Assembly (NCBI RefSeq): GCF_004959935.1 | Contig: NZ_SMYN01000003.1 | Location: forward strand, 294,982-358,981 | Length of the DNA: 64,000 nucleotides | Direction: 5' to 3' | Source: Falsirhodobacter xinxiangensis | GTDB lineage: Bacteria; Pseudomonadota; Alphaproteobacteria; Rhodobacterales; Rhodobacteraceae | Translations under genes and position numbers: made by a program | The notes under the pieces: model-generated | Databases searched by the model: none | Seen by the model: only the letters and a program-made list of their open reading frames with translations | What the model was told of the DNA's origin: nothing | Shown here: positions 35,774 through 44,394 of the stretch, one piece after another | How the letters are laid out: every line of letters starts with the position of its first letter | How positions within the stretch are numbered: position 1 is the stretch's first letter

Positions 35774-36436
35774 ATGGCGGAACTTGAATGGCGGGACGGC
35801 GGGATTCCGGTCTCCACCCGGTTCGACGATCCCTACTTCTCGCTGAACGGCGGGCTGGAGGAGACGCGGCATGTCTTCCTGCGCGGCAACGGGTTGCCCG
35901 AACGGCTGCGCGGCGGGTTCCATGTGGCGGAACTGGGCTTCGGCACCGGGCTGAACATGCTGGCACTGCTGATCGCCTCGAACGGTGTGCCGGTGCGATT
36001 CACCTCGTTCGAGGCGTTTCCGATGGATGCCGCCCAGATCGTCCGCGCCCTTGCCGCCTTTCCCGAGGCGGAAGCCGTCGCCGCGCCGTTCCTTGCGGCG
36101 TGGGCGGCAGGCCGGACGCGGTTCAGCCTCGGCGCGATGGAGGTGGAGGTGATCGTGGGCGACGCGCGCGAGACGCTGCCTGCATGGCAGGGCCGGGCGG
36201 ATGCGTGGTTCCTCGACGGGTTCTCGCCCGCCAAGAACCCCGAGCTTTGGGGCGAGGAGATGATGGCCGCCGTCGCCGCCCATACCGCGCCCGGTGGCAG
36301 CTTTGCCACATATACCGCTGCCGGCCATGTGCGGCGGGCCTTGCAGTCGGCAGGGTTTGCGGTCACACGCTTGCCGGGATATGGGGGGAAAAGACATATG
36401 TCGGCCGGAAGGCTGGCATCCCCAGGTGCAGCATGA
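35774..36436 (+). CDS. mnmD: tRNA 5-(methyl)aminomethyl-2-thiouridine methyltransferase MnmD
   Basis: SAM-dependent methyltransferase acting on the wobble uridine of tRNAs for Glu, Gln, Lys and others. The 220-residue protein matches the DUF752/MnmC N-terminal domain: FDDPYFSLNGGLEETRHVFL, the SAM motif ELGFGTGLN near residue 54, VIVGDARETLP and AWFLDGFSPAKNPELW. It lacks the C-terminal FAD domain of E. coli MnmC; an FAD oxidase gene lies 74 bases away, divergent. Its stop overlaps the DMT gene by ATGA. Confidence 0.93.
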   Translation: MAELEWRDGGIPVSTRFDDPYFSLNGGLEETRHVFLRGNGLPERLRGGFHVAELGFGTGLNMLALLIASNGVPVRFTSFEAFPMDAAQIVRALAAFPEAEAVAAPFLAAWAAGRTRFSLGAMEVEVIVGDARETLPAWQGRADAWFLDGFSPAKNPELWGEEMMAAVAAHTAPGGSFATYTAAGHVRRALQSAGFAVTRLPGYGGKRHMSAGRLASPGAA

Positions 36437-37323
36437 CCCAGCAGAATACCCGCCTCGGTATCCTTTTCATGATCGCCGCCACGCTCGTCTTCACGGCGCA
36501 GGATGCGCTGTCGCGGATGCTGGGGGCGCATAACAACGTCTTCGTCGTGGTGATGATCCGATACTGGTTCTTCGCCGCCTTCGTCATCGCGCTGGCGCTT
36601 CGGTCTTCGGGCGGGCTGCGCGGGGTGCTGCGCAGCCGGTATCCGGTGCTGCAATCCCTGCGCGGGCTGCTTCTGGTGGCCGAGATCTGCGTAATGGTCA
36701 TCGCCTTCGTGAAGCTGGGCCTGATCGCGACCCATGCGGTGTTTGCCTGCTATCCGCTGCTGGTTTCGGCCCTTTCGGGTCCGGTCCTGGGGGAAACGGT
36801 GGGCTGGCGGCGCTGGACGGCGGTGGCGATCGGCTTCGTCGGGGTCATCATCATCCTGAACCCGGGCGCGGGGGTGCTGTCCTTCTGGTCGCTGGTGCCG
36901 TTGGCGGCGGCGGCGATGTTCGCGATCTATGGTCTGCTGACCCGCTATGTTGCGCGGGGGGACGGGCCCGCGGTCAGCTTCTTCTGGGCGGGCACGGTGG
37001 GGGCCGTGGCGATCACCATCGTCGGGCTGATTTCGTGGCAACCGCTGCGGCCCGAGGATTGGCCGCTGATGGCGACGCTGTGCTGCACCGGGGTTCTGGG
37101 CCATTGGTGCCTGATCCGGTCCTTCGACGCGGCCGAGGCGAGCGCGGTGCAGCCCTTCTCGTTCCTTCAGATCCTTTGGGCGACCGGGGTGGGCGTGTTC
37201 TTCTTCCACGAAGAGCTGCACCTGAACATTCTGGTCGGTGCGGGCGTCGTCATCGCGGCGGGGCTGTTCACGCTGTGGCGCGCCAAGGTCAAGGGCGAGG
37301 TTACCCCCGCAGCTCCGCGGTGA
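36433..37323 (+). CDS. DMT-superfamily transporter (EamA domains)
   Basis: A 296-residue inner-membrane protein with ten predicted helices in two EamA repeats (residues 8-140 and 150-285). The repeat signature is seen as VKLGLIATHAVFACYPLLVSALSG and the later DAAEASAVQPFSFLQILWATGVGVFFFHEE region. Such carriers export metabolites such as amino acids or purines; the substrate is unknown. The ATG overlaps the mnmD stop, so translation is coupled. The 3' end overlaps the lytic transglycosylase gene by 23 bases. Confidence 0.88.
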   Translation: MTQQNTRLGILFMIAATLVFTAQDALSRMLGAHNNVFVVVMIRYWFFAAFVIALALRSSGGLRGVLRSRYPVLQSLRGLLLVAEICVMVIAFVKLGLIATHAVFACYPLLVSALSGPVLGETVGWRRWTAVAIGFVGVIIILNPGAGVLSFWSLVPLAAAAMFAIYGLLTRYVARGDGPAVSFFWAGTVGAVAITIVGLISWQPLRPEDWPLMATLCCTGVLGHWCLIRSFDAAEASAVQPFSFLQILWATGVGVFFFHEELHLNILVGAGVVIAAGLFTLWRAKVKGEVTPAAPR

Positions 37324-39211
37324 CGCGGACGGGGATCGAAACTCCGGCCAGCTTGGCGCGATAGATCACCAGCGATTCGACGACCCGCATCACATAGGTG
37401 CGGGTTTCGCCGAACGGGATATCCTCGACCCAGTCCACCACATCGACGCCAGGATCGCGCGGATCGCCGAACTGCGTCACCCAACCCCGCGGACGCCCCG
37501 GCCCGGCGTTGTAGCCCGAGGCGACCAGTGCGACAGAAGGCCCGAACTCCTCGATCAACTGTGCGAGGTATGCGGTGCCCATACGGACGTTATAGGCGGG
37601 GTCCGACAGGCGCGAGGCCGCATAGTCGGTGCCCAGCTTGGTCGCCATCAGCTTGGCGGTGCCCGGCATCACCTGCATCAGCCCGCGCGCCCCGGCGGGG
37701 CTCACGACGACCGGGTTGAATTCGGATTCGCGGCGGCTGATCGCCAGCGCCAGCGCGCGGGTCACGGGCAGATCGTCCGGCACCATCGCTGGCACGGGGT
37801 AATAGGCACGGGGCAGGATGATCCCGCGCTCTGCCGCCTGTTTGCCGATCAAGACGGCGATGTTCGGCTCGTTCATCGCCAGCGCCATGTCGGCAAGCTG
37901 GTCCAGCCCGGTGGCATCCTGCGATTCGGCCAGATGCAGGATGAAGCGGCGGCCCTGATCGTAATCGCCCGCGTCTAGCAGCATCTGCGCCGCCTGAAAC
38001 ACGCTGGACTGCGCGAAGCCTGCCTGCCGCCAATCGGCGGGGCGGGCGTCGGACAGCAGCGCGGGGTCGATGCTTTTCCCCAGCCGTTCCGCCGCCAGAA
38101 GGCCGTAATAGGCCGAGGAATGCATCGACGCTTCTTCGAACGCGGCCATGGCGGCGTCGAAATTGCCCATCTCCTCCAACGCGCGGCCTTCCCAATACAG
38201 CGCGCGGGACAGGCTGATCGGGGTGGATACGCCTTGTCCCAGACGGCGGAAATGGTCCAGCGCCAGTGATGGCTGGTTCAGCCGCCGCAGCGCGATGTGC
38301 CCGGCCAGAAACTCCAGATCCGCGAAACTGCCACCCGAGGTCAGGTGATGGCTGGCCGCAAGGCTATAGGCCAGCGTCGGGTCCGCCTCCTCGAACTCGC
38401 GCGCAAGATAGGCGCGGCGCGAGGCCCATTCGGCGGGGCGGCCCAGAGATTCGGCGCTGCCGCTGCGGTTCAGCATCAAGGCGGCGGCATCGGCATCGCG
38501 GCCCTTGCGGATGCGCCACATGAAGCGTTCATAGGCAAGGCCGGGATCGTCCGACAGCCCCTCCGGGACCGCGGCGATCATGGCATCCACGCCATCGTCG
38601 CCCGACCGCAGCGCGATGCGGGCGCGGGCCAGCGCCTGCCACCCAGCGGACAGGCGCGGCACCATGCGCAGCGCCTCGTTCATCTCGCCATCCCAAAGCA
38701 GGCGGTCGGTGCGCGCGATGTCGGCCCCGGCCAGCGGCACCGGATACATCTGGCGCAGAATCGCTTCTTCGCCTTCGGTCAGGGCCATGTCGCGCCAGGC
38801 GCGGATGGCCTCGGCCTCGGCCTCCGGTGCGCGGTTGGCGGCAAGAAAGGCGCGGGACAGGGCGATGGCCCCTTCGGCGGTCAGCGGAGCCTGCTGCGCG
38901 AAATAGGCGATGATGCGCTGGGCGTCGCCCGACCCCGCGATGGCCCCTTCACCCCGGCGGCGCAGAAGGGCGATGCCCGGCCAATCGGGATTGCGGGCAA
39001 GGAACGCCTCGTATTCGCCCGCGGTGCCGTTGCCCGCCCGCAACCGCTGCCATTCGACGATGTCGCGCGGAACGCCCGCTTCGGCCCGGCCAAGCGCGGC
39101 GGACCAGTCGCGCGCGGCGGCAAGGCGCAGCGCGGCCTTCAGCGCGGTGCCGTCCTGCGCCATGGCGGGAGCGGGGAGCAGCAGGGCAAGGGCGAGGGCA
39201 AGGCGGATCAT
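37301..39211 (-). CDS. Soluble lytic murein transglycosylase (Slt70 type)
   Basis: A 636-residue periplasmic enzyme that cuts peptidoglycan glycan strands. A signal peptide (ALLLPAPAMA-Q) leads a long superhelical domain of about 440 residues with TPR-like helices, then a C-terminal SLT domain: ISRRESEFNP with catalytic Glu near residue 495, GARGLMQVMPGTAK, YNVRMGTAYLAQLI and SGYNAGPGR. The open frame runs far upstream on this strand past dapA and smpB, but the natural start with signal peptide is at 39211. Confidence 0.93.
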   Translation of the reverse strand: MIRLALALALLLPAPAMAQDGTALKAALRLAAARDWSAALGRAEAGVPRDIVEWQRLRAGNGTAGEYEAFLARNPDWPGIALLRRRGEGAIAGSGDAQRIIAYFAQQAPLTAEGAIALSRAFLAANRAPEAEAEAIRAWRDMALTEGEEAILRQMYPVPLAGADIARTDRLLWDGEMNEALRMVPRLSAGWQALARARIALRSGDDGVDAMIAAVPEGLSDDPGLAYERFMWRIRKGRDADAAALMLNRSGSAESLGRPAEWASRRAYLAREFEEADPTLAYSLAASHHLTSGGSFADLEFLAGHIALRRLNQPSLALDHFRRLGQGVSTPISLSRALYWEGRALEEMGNFDAAMAAFEEASMHSSAYYGLLAAERLGKSIDPALLSDARPADWRQAGFAQSSVFQAAQMLLDAGDYDQGRRFILHLAESQDATGLDQLADMALAMNEPNIAVLIGKQAAERGIILPRAYYPVPAMVPDDLPVTRALALAISRRESEFNPVVVSPAGARGLMQVMPGTAKLMATKLGTDYAASRLSDPAYNVRMGTAYLAQLIEEFGPSVALVASGYNAGPGRPRGWVTQFGDPRDPGVDVVDWVEDIPFGETRTYVMRVVESLVIYRAKLAGVSIPVRVTAELRG

Positions 39212-39358
39212 GGCGCGGACTGTGCCAAACCCGCGCCCGCGCGGCAACACACAACGACGACAGCAGCGGCAGGGCAGCTTGGCAAGCCCCGCGCACGCGG
39301 ATAAGGAGAGCGGATTCGAAACCGGGCCAGTCTGCCCGATCCACAGGAGAAGCGTGTC

Positions 39359-40234
39359 ATGTTCAAAGGGTCCATTCCAGCCCTCGTGACGCCGTTCAAG
39401 AACGGCGCCGTGGATCTTGATACGCTGAAGAAGCTGGTGGATTGGCACGTGGCCGAAGGATCGTCGGGCATCGTTCCCGTCGGCACCACCGGCGAAACCC
39501 CGGTGCTGAGCCACGAGGAACACCAGCTCGTGGTGGCGAAAACCGTCGAATTCGCTGCTGGCCGCATCCCGGTCATCGCAGGCGCAGGGTCGAACAACAC
39601 GGCCGAGGGGATCGGACTGATCCAACATGCCGAGGCCGTGGGCGCCGATGCCGCGCTGGTCGTGACCCCCTATTACAACAAGCCGACGCAGGCGGGGATG
39701 ATCGCGCATTTCAAGGCGATCCACGATTCGTGCAACCTGCCGATCATCATCTATAACATTCCGGGCCGTTCGGTCGTGGACATGACGCCGGAAACGATGG
39801 GCGCTCTGGCCAAGCTGCCGCGCATCGTCGGCGTCAAGGACGCGACCGGCAAGCTGGAACGGGTGAGCCAGCAGCGCATCACCTGCGGCGCGGATTTCAT
39901 CCAGCTTTCGGGCGAGGATGCGACGGCGCTGGGCTTCAACGCCCATGGCGGCATCGGCTGCATTTCCGTGACCGCCAACGTCGCCCCCCGTCTGTGCGCC
40001 GAGTTTCAGGCGGCGACGCTGTCGGGTGACTATGCCAAGGCATTGGAATATCAGGACCGTCTGATGCCGCTGCACGAGGCGATCTTCATCGAGCCGGGTC
40101 TGGTCAGCGCGAAATACGGCCTGTCGCGGCTTGGCCTGTGCTCGGAGGAGGTGCGCCTGCCGCTGGTCGGGCTGACCGACAATGCCAAGGCGCGGATGGA
40201 CGCTGCGATGCGTCACGCGGGCCTGATCAACTAG
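39359..40234 (+). CDS. dapA: 4-hydroxy-tetrahydrodipicolinate synthase
   Basis: Condenses pyruvate with aspartate semialdehyde, the first committed step to DAP and lysine. The 291-residue TIM-barrel protein has [12 protein letters not shown] (residues 40-51), [21 protein letters not shown] (Tyr near 132) and the Schiff-base Lys160 in [15 protein letters not shown] lies before the ATG. It is divergent from the lytic transglycosylase and followed 45 bases later by smpB, the common alphaproteobacterial order. Confidence 0.97.
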   Translation: MFKGSIPALVTPFKNGAVDLDTLKKLVDWHVAEGSSGIVPVGTTGETPVLSHEEHQLVVAKTVEFAAGRIPVIAGAGSNNTAEGIGLIQHAEAVGADAALVVTPYYNKPTQAGMIAHFKAIHDSCNLPIIIYNIPGRSVVDMTPETMGALAKLPRIVGVKDATGKLERVSQQRITCGADFIQLSGEDATALGFNAHGGIGCISVTANVAPRLCAEFQAATLSGDYAKALEYQDRLMPLHEAIFIEPGLVSAKYGLSRLGLCSEEVRLPLVGLTDNAKARMDAAMRHAGLIN

Positions 40235-40279
40235 GCGCCTCTGGACTAAGGGCGCGGCGTCACCTATCTGGGCCAGATC

Positions 40280-40753
40280 ATGGCCCAGAAATCCGACCCC
40301 AACAGCAAGCTCATCGCAGAAAACCGCCGCGCGCGGTTCGATTACGCCATCGAGGACGATATCGAGGCGGGGATCATCCTGCTCGGGTCCGAGGTGAAGT
40401 CTCTGCGGCAGGGTGGATCGAACATCGGCGAAAGCTATGCCTCGGTCGAAAATGGCGAGCTGTGGCTGATCAACGGCTATATCGCGCCTTATCTTCAGGC
40501 CAAGACCTGGGGGCACGAGGAACGCCGCCGCCGCAAGCTGCTGGTGTCGCGCAAGGAGTTGTCGCGCCTGTGGTCCGCCACCGCGCGCGAAGGGATGACG
40601 CTGGTGCCGCTGCGGATGTATTTCAACGACCGCGGCATGGTGAAGGTCGCCATCGGTATCGCCAAAGGCAAGAAGCTGGCCGACAAGCGCGAGACGTCGG
40701 CCAAGCGTGACTGGAACCGCCAGAAACAGCGGCTGCTGAAACAGAACGCTTAA
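40280..40753 (+). CDS. smpB: SsrA-binding protein SmpB
   Basis: Binds tmRNA and guides it to stalled ribosomes for trans-translation. The 157-residue protein shows the OB-fold signature: [61 protein letters not shown], and the conserved basic C-terminal tail [12 protein letters not shown]. The tmRNA gene itself is not found near it. RNase R, its partner in degrading stalled messages, is encoded 32 kb away at 6.4-8.6 kb. Confidence 0.97.
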   Translation: MAQKSDPNSKLIAENRRARFDYAIEDDIEAGIILLGSEVKSLRQGGSNIGESYASVENGELWLINGYIAPYLQAKTWGHEERRRRKLLVSRKELSRLWSATAREGMTLVPLRMYFNDRGMVKVAIGIAKGKKLADKRETSAKRDWNRQKQRLLKQNA

Positions 40754-40822
40754 TCTCTTTGTGATTTTACAGGCCGGGCGCATGCTTACCCTGCGGCACA
40801 ACGCCGTATGAGGGAGTATGTG

Positions 40823-41140
40823 ATGGAACTGTTGATCCAACTGATCGCAGGCGCGCTGGGCGGCACCGCTGCCGGGGGTGCTGCGAAGAACATCAGCCTC
40901 GGTCCCGTCCTGAACGCGGTCGTCGGGTTGATCGGCGGCGGTGTCGGCGGGCAAATTCTTGCGGCGCTGCTTGGGGGCACGGCGGGGGTCGATCCGGCGA
41001 CGACGGGTGCAGCCGCCGATGCGGTCGCGGGTGGCGGTCTCGATTTCGGTAGCATTATCGCCTCGGTCCTGTCGGGCGGCGTCAGCGGCGGTGTGCTGAC
41101 GGCGATCGTCGGCGCGATCCGCCGGTCTATGGCCAAATGA
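40823..41140 (+). CDS. Small Gly-rich membrane protein of unknown function
   Basis: A 105-residue hydrophobic protein made of Gly/Ala-rich segments (LIQLIAGALGGTAAGGAA, AVVGLIGGGVGGQILAALLGG, IASVLSGGVSGGVLTAIVGAI) likely to span or insert in the membrane, ending in a short basic tail RRSMAK. The start at 40823 is preferred because GAGGGAG lies six bases upstream; an ATG at 40808 would add five residues. No family assigned; the pattern resembles GlsB-like or DUF-type small stress membrane proteins. A GC-rich hairpin follows at 41146-41177. Confidence 0.65.
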   Translation: MELLIQLIAGALGGTAAGGAAKNISLGPVLNAVVGLIGGGVGGQILAALLGGTAGVDPATTGAAADAVAGGGLDFGSIIASVLSGGVSGGVLTAIVGAIRRSMAK

Positions 41141-41145
41141 TCGAT

Positions 41146-41177
41146 CCGCCGCAGCCTTGAACGTGGGGCTGCGGCGG
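41146..41177 (+). terminator. Hairpin after the Gly-rich membrane protein gene
   Basis: CCGCCGCAGCC/GGCTGCGGCGG, a perfect 11-bp stem with a 10-base loop starting six bases after the stop. It is followed by GCTATCG, with no T-tract, so termination strength is unclear. Confidence 0.5.
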
Positions 41178-41264
41178 GCTATCGAATTGCGGCGAGCGCG
41201 CGCCGCATGCGGAATATCCTCCTGCCGCGGGCGTCGTCGCATCGCCATGGTGGAGGGAGCCGAG

Positions 41265-42440
41265 ATGCTGACCGAACTGAAGCCGCAACCTGCGGACAAG
41301 ATCCTGCAACTGATCCAGATGTATAAGGACGACCCGCGCGAGGTGAAGATCGACCTCGGTGTGGGCGTTTACAAGGATGCGACCGGGCTGACCCCGGTGA
41401 TGCGCGCCGTGAAGGCGGCCGAGAAGAAGCTGTGGGAAGCCGAGACGACCAAGGCCTATACCGGGCTTGCGGGCGAGCCTGCCTATCTTTCGGCGCTGAC
41501 GAGGCTGATCCTTGGCGATGCAGTCCCGGCCGAGAAGGTCGCCGCCATCGCGACCCCCGGCGGCACGGGCGCGATCCGTCAGGCGCTGGAGCTGGTCAAG
41601 ATGGCATCGCCCAATGCGACGGTGTGGATTTCCAACCCGACCTGGCCGAACCACCCTTCGATCATCAAGTTCCTTGGCATTGCGATGCAGGAATACCGCT
41701 ATTTCGACGCGGAAACCGGCGGGGTCGATTTCGACGGGATGCTGGCCGATCTGGACCGCGTGAAACCCGGCGACGTGGTTCTGCTGCACGGCTGCTGCCA
41801 CAACCCGACCGGCGCCAACCTGAACTTGGTGCAATGGCGCGAAGTCGTGGCGCTGTTGAAGGCCAAGCAGGCAGTCGCTTTCGTCGACATCGCCTATCAG
41901 GGCTTCGGTGACGGGCTGGATGCGGATGCCGAGGCGACGCGGCTGGTGGCACGCGAATTGCCCGAGGTGCTGATCGCGGCCTCCTGTTCGAAGAACTTCG
42001 GCATCTATCGCGAGCGGACGGGCATCCTGATCGCCATCGGCTCGGCCGACCGGACGGTGACGCAGGGGAACCTCGCCTTCCTGAACCGGCAGAACTATTC
42101 CTTCCCGCCGGATCACGGTGCGCGGCTGGTGACGATGATCCTTGAGGATGACGCCCTGCGCGCCGATTGGAAGGCCGAGCTGGAGGAGGTCCGCTTGAAC
42201 ATGCTGACCTTGCGTCAGGCACTGGCGGATGCGCTGCGCGATGCGACCGGGTCGGACCGTTTCGGCTTCGTGGCCGAGCATCGGGGGATGTTCTCGCGTC
42301 TGGGCCTGTCGCCGGATCAGGTCGAGAAACTTCGGGCGGATCACGGGATCTATATGGTGGGGGACAGCCGCATCAACATCGCGGGGCTGAACGCGCAGAC
42401 CGTGCCGGTTCTGGCCAAGGCCGTGGCAGCGGTTCTGTAA
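41265..42440 (+). CDS. Aspartate/aromatic amino acid aminotransferase (class I)
   Basis: PLP enzyme of the AspC/TyrB type that moves amino groups between aspartate or aromatic amino acids and 2-oxoglutarate. The 391-residue protein shows IDLGVGVYKD, the GLAGEPAYLSAL segment, VLLHGCCHNPTGAN and SCSKNFGIYRERTG with the PLP-binding Lys. The C-terminal RINIAGL with a substrate Arg is typical. The start at 41265 follows GGAGGGA; an upstream in-frame ATG at 41247 precedes the site. It ends at a strong terminator shared with the convergent amtB. Confidence 0.92.
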   Translation: MLTELKPQPADKILQLIQMYKDDPREVKIDLGVGVYKDATGLTPVMRAVKAAEKKLWEAETTKAYTGLAGEPAYLSALTRLILGDAVPAEKVAAIATPGGTGAIRQALELVKMASPNATVWISNPTWPNHPSIIKFLGIAMQEYRYFDAETGGVDFDGMLADLDRVKPGDVVLLHGCCHNPTGANLNLVQWREVVALLKAKQAVAFVDIAYQGFGDGLDADAEATRLVARELPEVLIAASCSKNFGIYRERTGILIAIGSADRTVTQGNLAFLNRQNYSFPPDHGARLVTMILEDDALRADWKAELEEVRLNMLTLRQALADALRDATGSDRFGFVAEHRGMFSRLGLSPDQVEKLRADHGIYMVGDSRINIAGLNAQTVPVLAKAVAAVL

Positions 42441-42443
42441 TGC

Positions 42444-42469
42444 AAAGGGCGCCCCGAGGGGCGCCCTTT
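42444..42469 (+). terminator. Rho-independent terminator between the aminotransferase and amtB
   Basis: An 11-bp stem AAAGGGCGCCC/GGGCGCCCTTT around a CGAG loop, followed on the plus strand by CGTTTTC. It mainly serves the aminotransferase gene and may also stop amtB transcripts from the other side. Confidence 0.85.
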
Positions 42470-42474
42470 CGTTT

Positions 42475-43782
42475 TCAGGTGTGGTAGGCGCTTTCGCCAT
42501 GGCTGGTGGTGTCCAGCCCCTCGCGTTCCTGATCGGTGGAGACGCGCAGACCGACGATCGCATCCACCAGCTTGAACAGGATGAACGAGACGACCCCGCA
42601 CCAGACGATGGTGATCAGGACCGCAAGGATCTGTGTCCAAAGCTGGCCGCCCATGGTCACACCCTCGGGGAAGCCTGCGCCGCCGAGGCCGGGGGCTGCG
42701 AAGATGCCGGTGCCGATCGCGCCGACGATGCCGCCGATGCCGTGGATGCCGAACACGTCGAGGCTGTCGTCATAACCCAGCTTCGGCTTCACGACGGCGA
42801 CGAAGTAGTAGCAGATGACCGAAGCCACGGCGCCCAGAACGATCGCGCCCATCGGGCCGACCCAGCCGGCGGCGGGGGTGACGGCGACCAGACCGCAGAT
42901 CATGCCCGACACTGCGCCCAGCATGGATGCCTTGCCGCGTGCCATGCCTTCCACGATGGCCCATGCCAGAACGCCGGCAGCCGTCGCGGTGAAGGTGTTG
43001 ATCATCGCCAGACCCGCGCCTGCACCAGCCGAGAGGGCCGAGCCCGCGTTGAAGCCGAACCAGCCGACGAACAGCATCGAAGCCCCGACCATGGTCAGCG
43101 TCATCGAATGCGGAGCCATGTTGTCCTTGCCGTAGCCGACGCGCTTGCCGACGACGATGGAGCCGACCAGCGCCGCGATGCCCGCGTTGATGTGAACCAC
43201 GGTGCCGCCTGCGAAGTCATAGGCTTCCCAGCCGAAGAACAGACCGTTTGCGTCCCAGGCCATATGCGCCACCGGGAAATAGACGATGGTGACCCACAGG
43301 AACACGAACAGCAGCACGGCCGAGAATTTGATCCGTTCGGCAAAGCCGCCGATGATCAGCGCCGAGGTGATGCAGGCGAAGGTCATCTGGAACGACAGGA
43401 AGACGTATTCCGGGATGGTTCCCGATTCCGAATCCGCCGTCACGCCCGAAAGGAACAGTTTGGCGAAACCGCCGAAATAGGCGCTCTCCGACCCGCCGAA
43501 GGCGAAGGAATAGCCATAGACGACCCAGATGATCATGACCAACGCGGCGATGACGGTGGTCTGCATCAGGATCGACAGCATGTTCTTGGTGCGGACCAGA
43601 CCGCCATAGAACAGCGCGACGCCCGGCAGGATCATGAACAGCACCAGCACGGTGGACATCAGCATCCATGCCGTATCGCCGCTGTCGATGTTGGACACCA
43701 CCTCGGCCTCTTGTGCCAGCGCGGGCAGGGCGGCCAGCGCCCCAAGCGCCGACAGGCCCGCGGTCTGCAAAAGTTTCTTCAT
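42475..43782 (-). CDS. amtB: Ammonium transporter AmtB
   Basis: Inner-membrane ammonium channel of the Amt/Mep/Rh family; GlnK plugs it when nitrogen is sufficient. The 435-residue protein begins with a signal-like segment (LSALGALAALPALAQ), then eleven helices: DTAWMLMSTVLVLFM, GGLVRTKNMLS, FAYSFAFGG-type Phe gate region, GTVVHINAGIAAL (first pore His) and FGIHGIGGIVGAIGTG (second pore His). It is the downstream gene of glnK on the same strand with a 22-base gap. Confidence 0.97.
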   Translation of the reverse strand: MKKLLQTAGLSALGALAALPALAQEAEVVSNIDSGDTAWMLMSTVLVLFMILPGVALFYGGLVRTKNMLSILMQTTVIAALVMIIWVVYGYSFAFGGSESAYFGGFAKLFLSGVTADSESGTIPEYVFLSFQMTFACITSALIIGGFAERIKFSAVLLFVFLWVTIVYFPVAHMAWDANGLFFGWEAYDFAGGTVVHINAGIAALVGSIVVGKRVGYGKDNMAPHSMTLTMVGASMLFVGWFGFNAGSALSAGAGAGLAMINTFTATAAGVLAWAIVEGMARGKASMLGAVSGMICGLVAVTPAAGWVGPMGAIVLGAVASVICYYFVAVVKPKLGYDDSLDVFGIHGIGGIVGAIGTGIFAAPGLGGAGFPEGVTMGGQLWTQILAVLITIVWCGVVSFILFKLVDAIVGLRVSTDQEREGLDTTSHGESAYHT

Positions 43783-43804
43783 TGTCCCAATTCCCCCTGC
43801 GCGG

Positions 43805-44143
43805 TCACAGCGCGTCGTCGTTGATTTCGCCGGTGCGCACGCGGACCGCGTGTTCGACGTCCAGCACGAAGATCTTGCCGTCGCCGATCTTGTCGGTCTT
43901 GGCGGTGGATCGGATGGTCTCGACCACCGTTTCGGCCAGCGCGTCGGCCACCACGATCTCCAGCCGGACCTTCGGCACGAAGTTCACGGCGTATTCGGCC
44001 CCGCGATAGATTTCCGTGTGCCCCGACTGCGACCCGAAGCCCTTGATCTCTGTCACCATCATGCCGCGCACGCCGATGGTGGTCAGCGCCTCGCGGACCT
44101 CCTCCAGCTTGAACGGTTTGATCGCTGCAATGATGAGTTTCAC
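43805..44143 (-). CDS. glnK: Nitrogen regulatory PII protein GlnK, GTG start
   Basis: Trimeric signal protein that senses ATP/ADP and 2-oxoglutarate and controls AmtB. The 112-residue length is exact for the family. It starts with GTG at 44143 (VKLIIAAIKPFK), after AAGGGGA; the ATG between them is out of frame. Tyr51, the uridylylation site, lies in GAEYAVNF in the T-loop, and GDGKIFVLDVEHAVRVRTGE forms the C-terminal ATP site. Pairing with amtB marks it as glnK rather than glnB. Upstream is a sigma-54-like promoter with dyads. Confidence 0.96.
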   Translation of the reverse strand: MKLIIAAIKPFKLEEVREALTTIGVRGMMVTEIKGFGSQSGHTEIYRGAEYAVNFVPKVRLEIVVADALAETVVETIRSTAKTDKIGDGKIFVLDVEHAVRVRTGEINDDAL

Positions 44144-44216
44144 CGTGCATCCCCTTGTTTGGCAGGCGGCCCCAGCCGGGTGCCTTGGCCCGACAAGGCG
44201 GGGATTCGCGCGGTTC

Positions 44217-44232
44217 GGCAACGTTTCGCCCA
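44217..44232 (-). promoter_or_regulatory. Sigma-54-like promoter before glnK
   Basis: On the minus strand TGGGCGAAACGTTGCC has TGG and TTGC at the -24/-12 spacing of RpoN promoters (GG, ten bases, GC). A start about 12 bases downstream would leave a roughly 60-base leader before the glnK GTG. The middle of the -24 element differs from the consensus. Confidence 0.45.
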
Positions 44233-44246
44233 TGTTTCAGGCAGGG

Positions 44247-44283
44247 TGCAGAGCGCGTTCTGCATGTTTTTTTGCACAATGCA
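44247..44283. promoter_or_regulatory. Two overlapping dyads upstream of glnK, possible NtrC sites
   Basis: TGCAGA-N6-TCTGCA (44247-44264) is perfect; TGCAT-N13-ATGCA (44261-44283) overlaps it by four bases. The first recalls the enteric NtrC operator but has one extra base between the TGC and GCA half-sites. Both lie upstream of the sigma-54-like element, where an enhancer for glnK-amtB would sit. Confidence 0.4.
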
Positions 44284-44394
44284 TGGGCATCGCCCAAAAA
44301 ATGCGCGACGTGAAAATCTGGCTCACGCAGGGTTGTCCTCCACATCCCCGCGCGTTCCGGTTAAAGTCGCCGAAAATCAAAACGGGCAGGCGGA

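Noticed and set aside
40235..40822. tmRNA (ssrA) near smpB
   Set aside because: The spacers on both sides of smpB are short and show no tRNA-like ends or tag frame.
37301..41299. A 1332-codon open frame on the minus strand running past the lytic transglycosylase over dapA and smpB
   Set aside because: Only 37301-39211 has a signal peptide and family domains. The rest is antisense to clear genes and reflects the lack of stops in GC-rich DNA.
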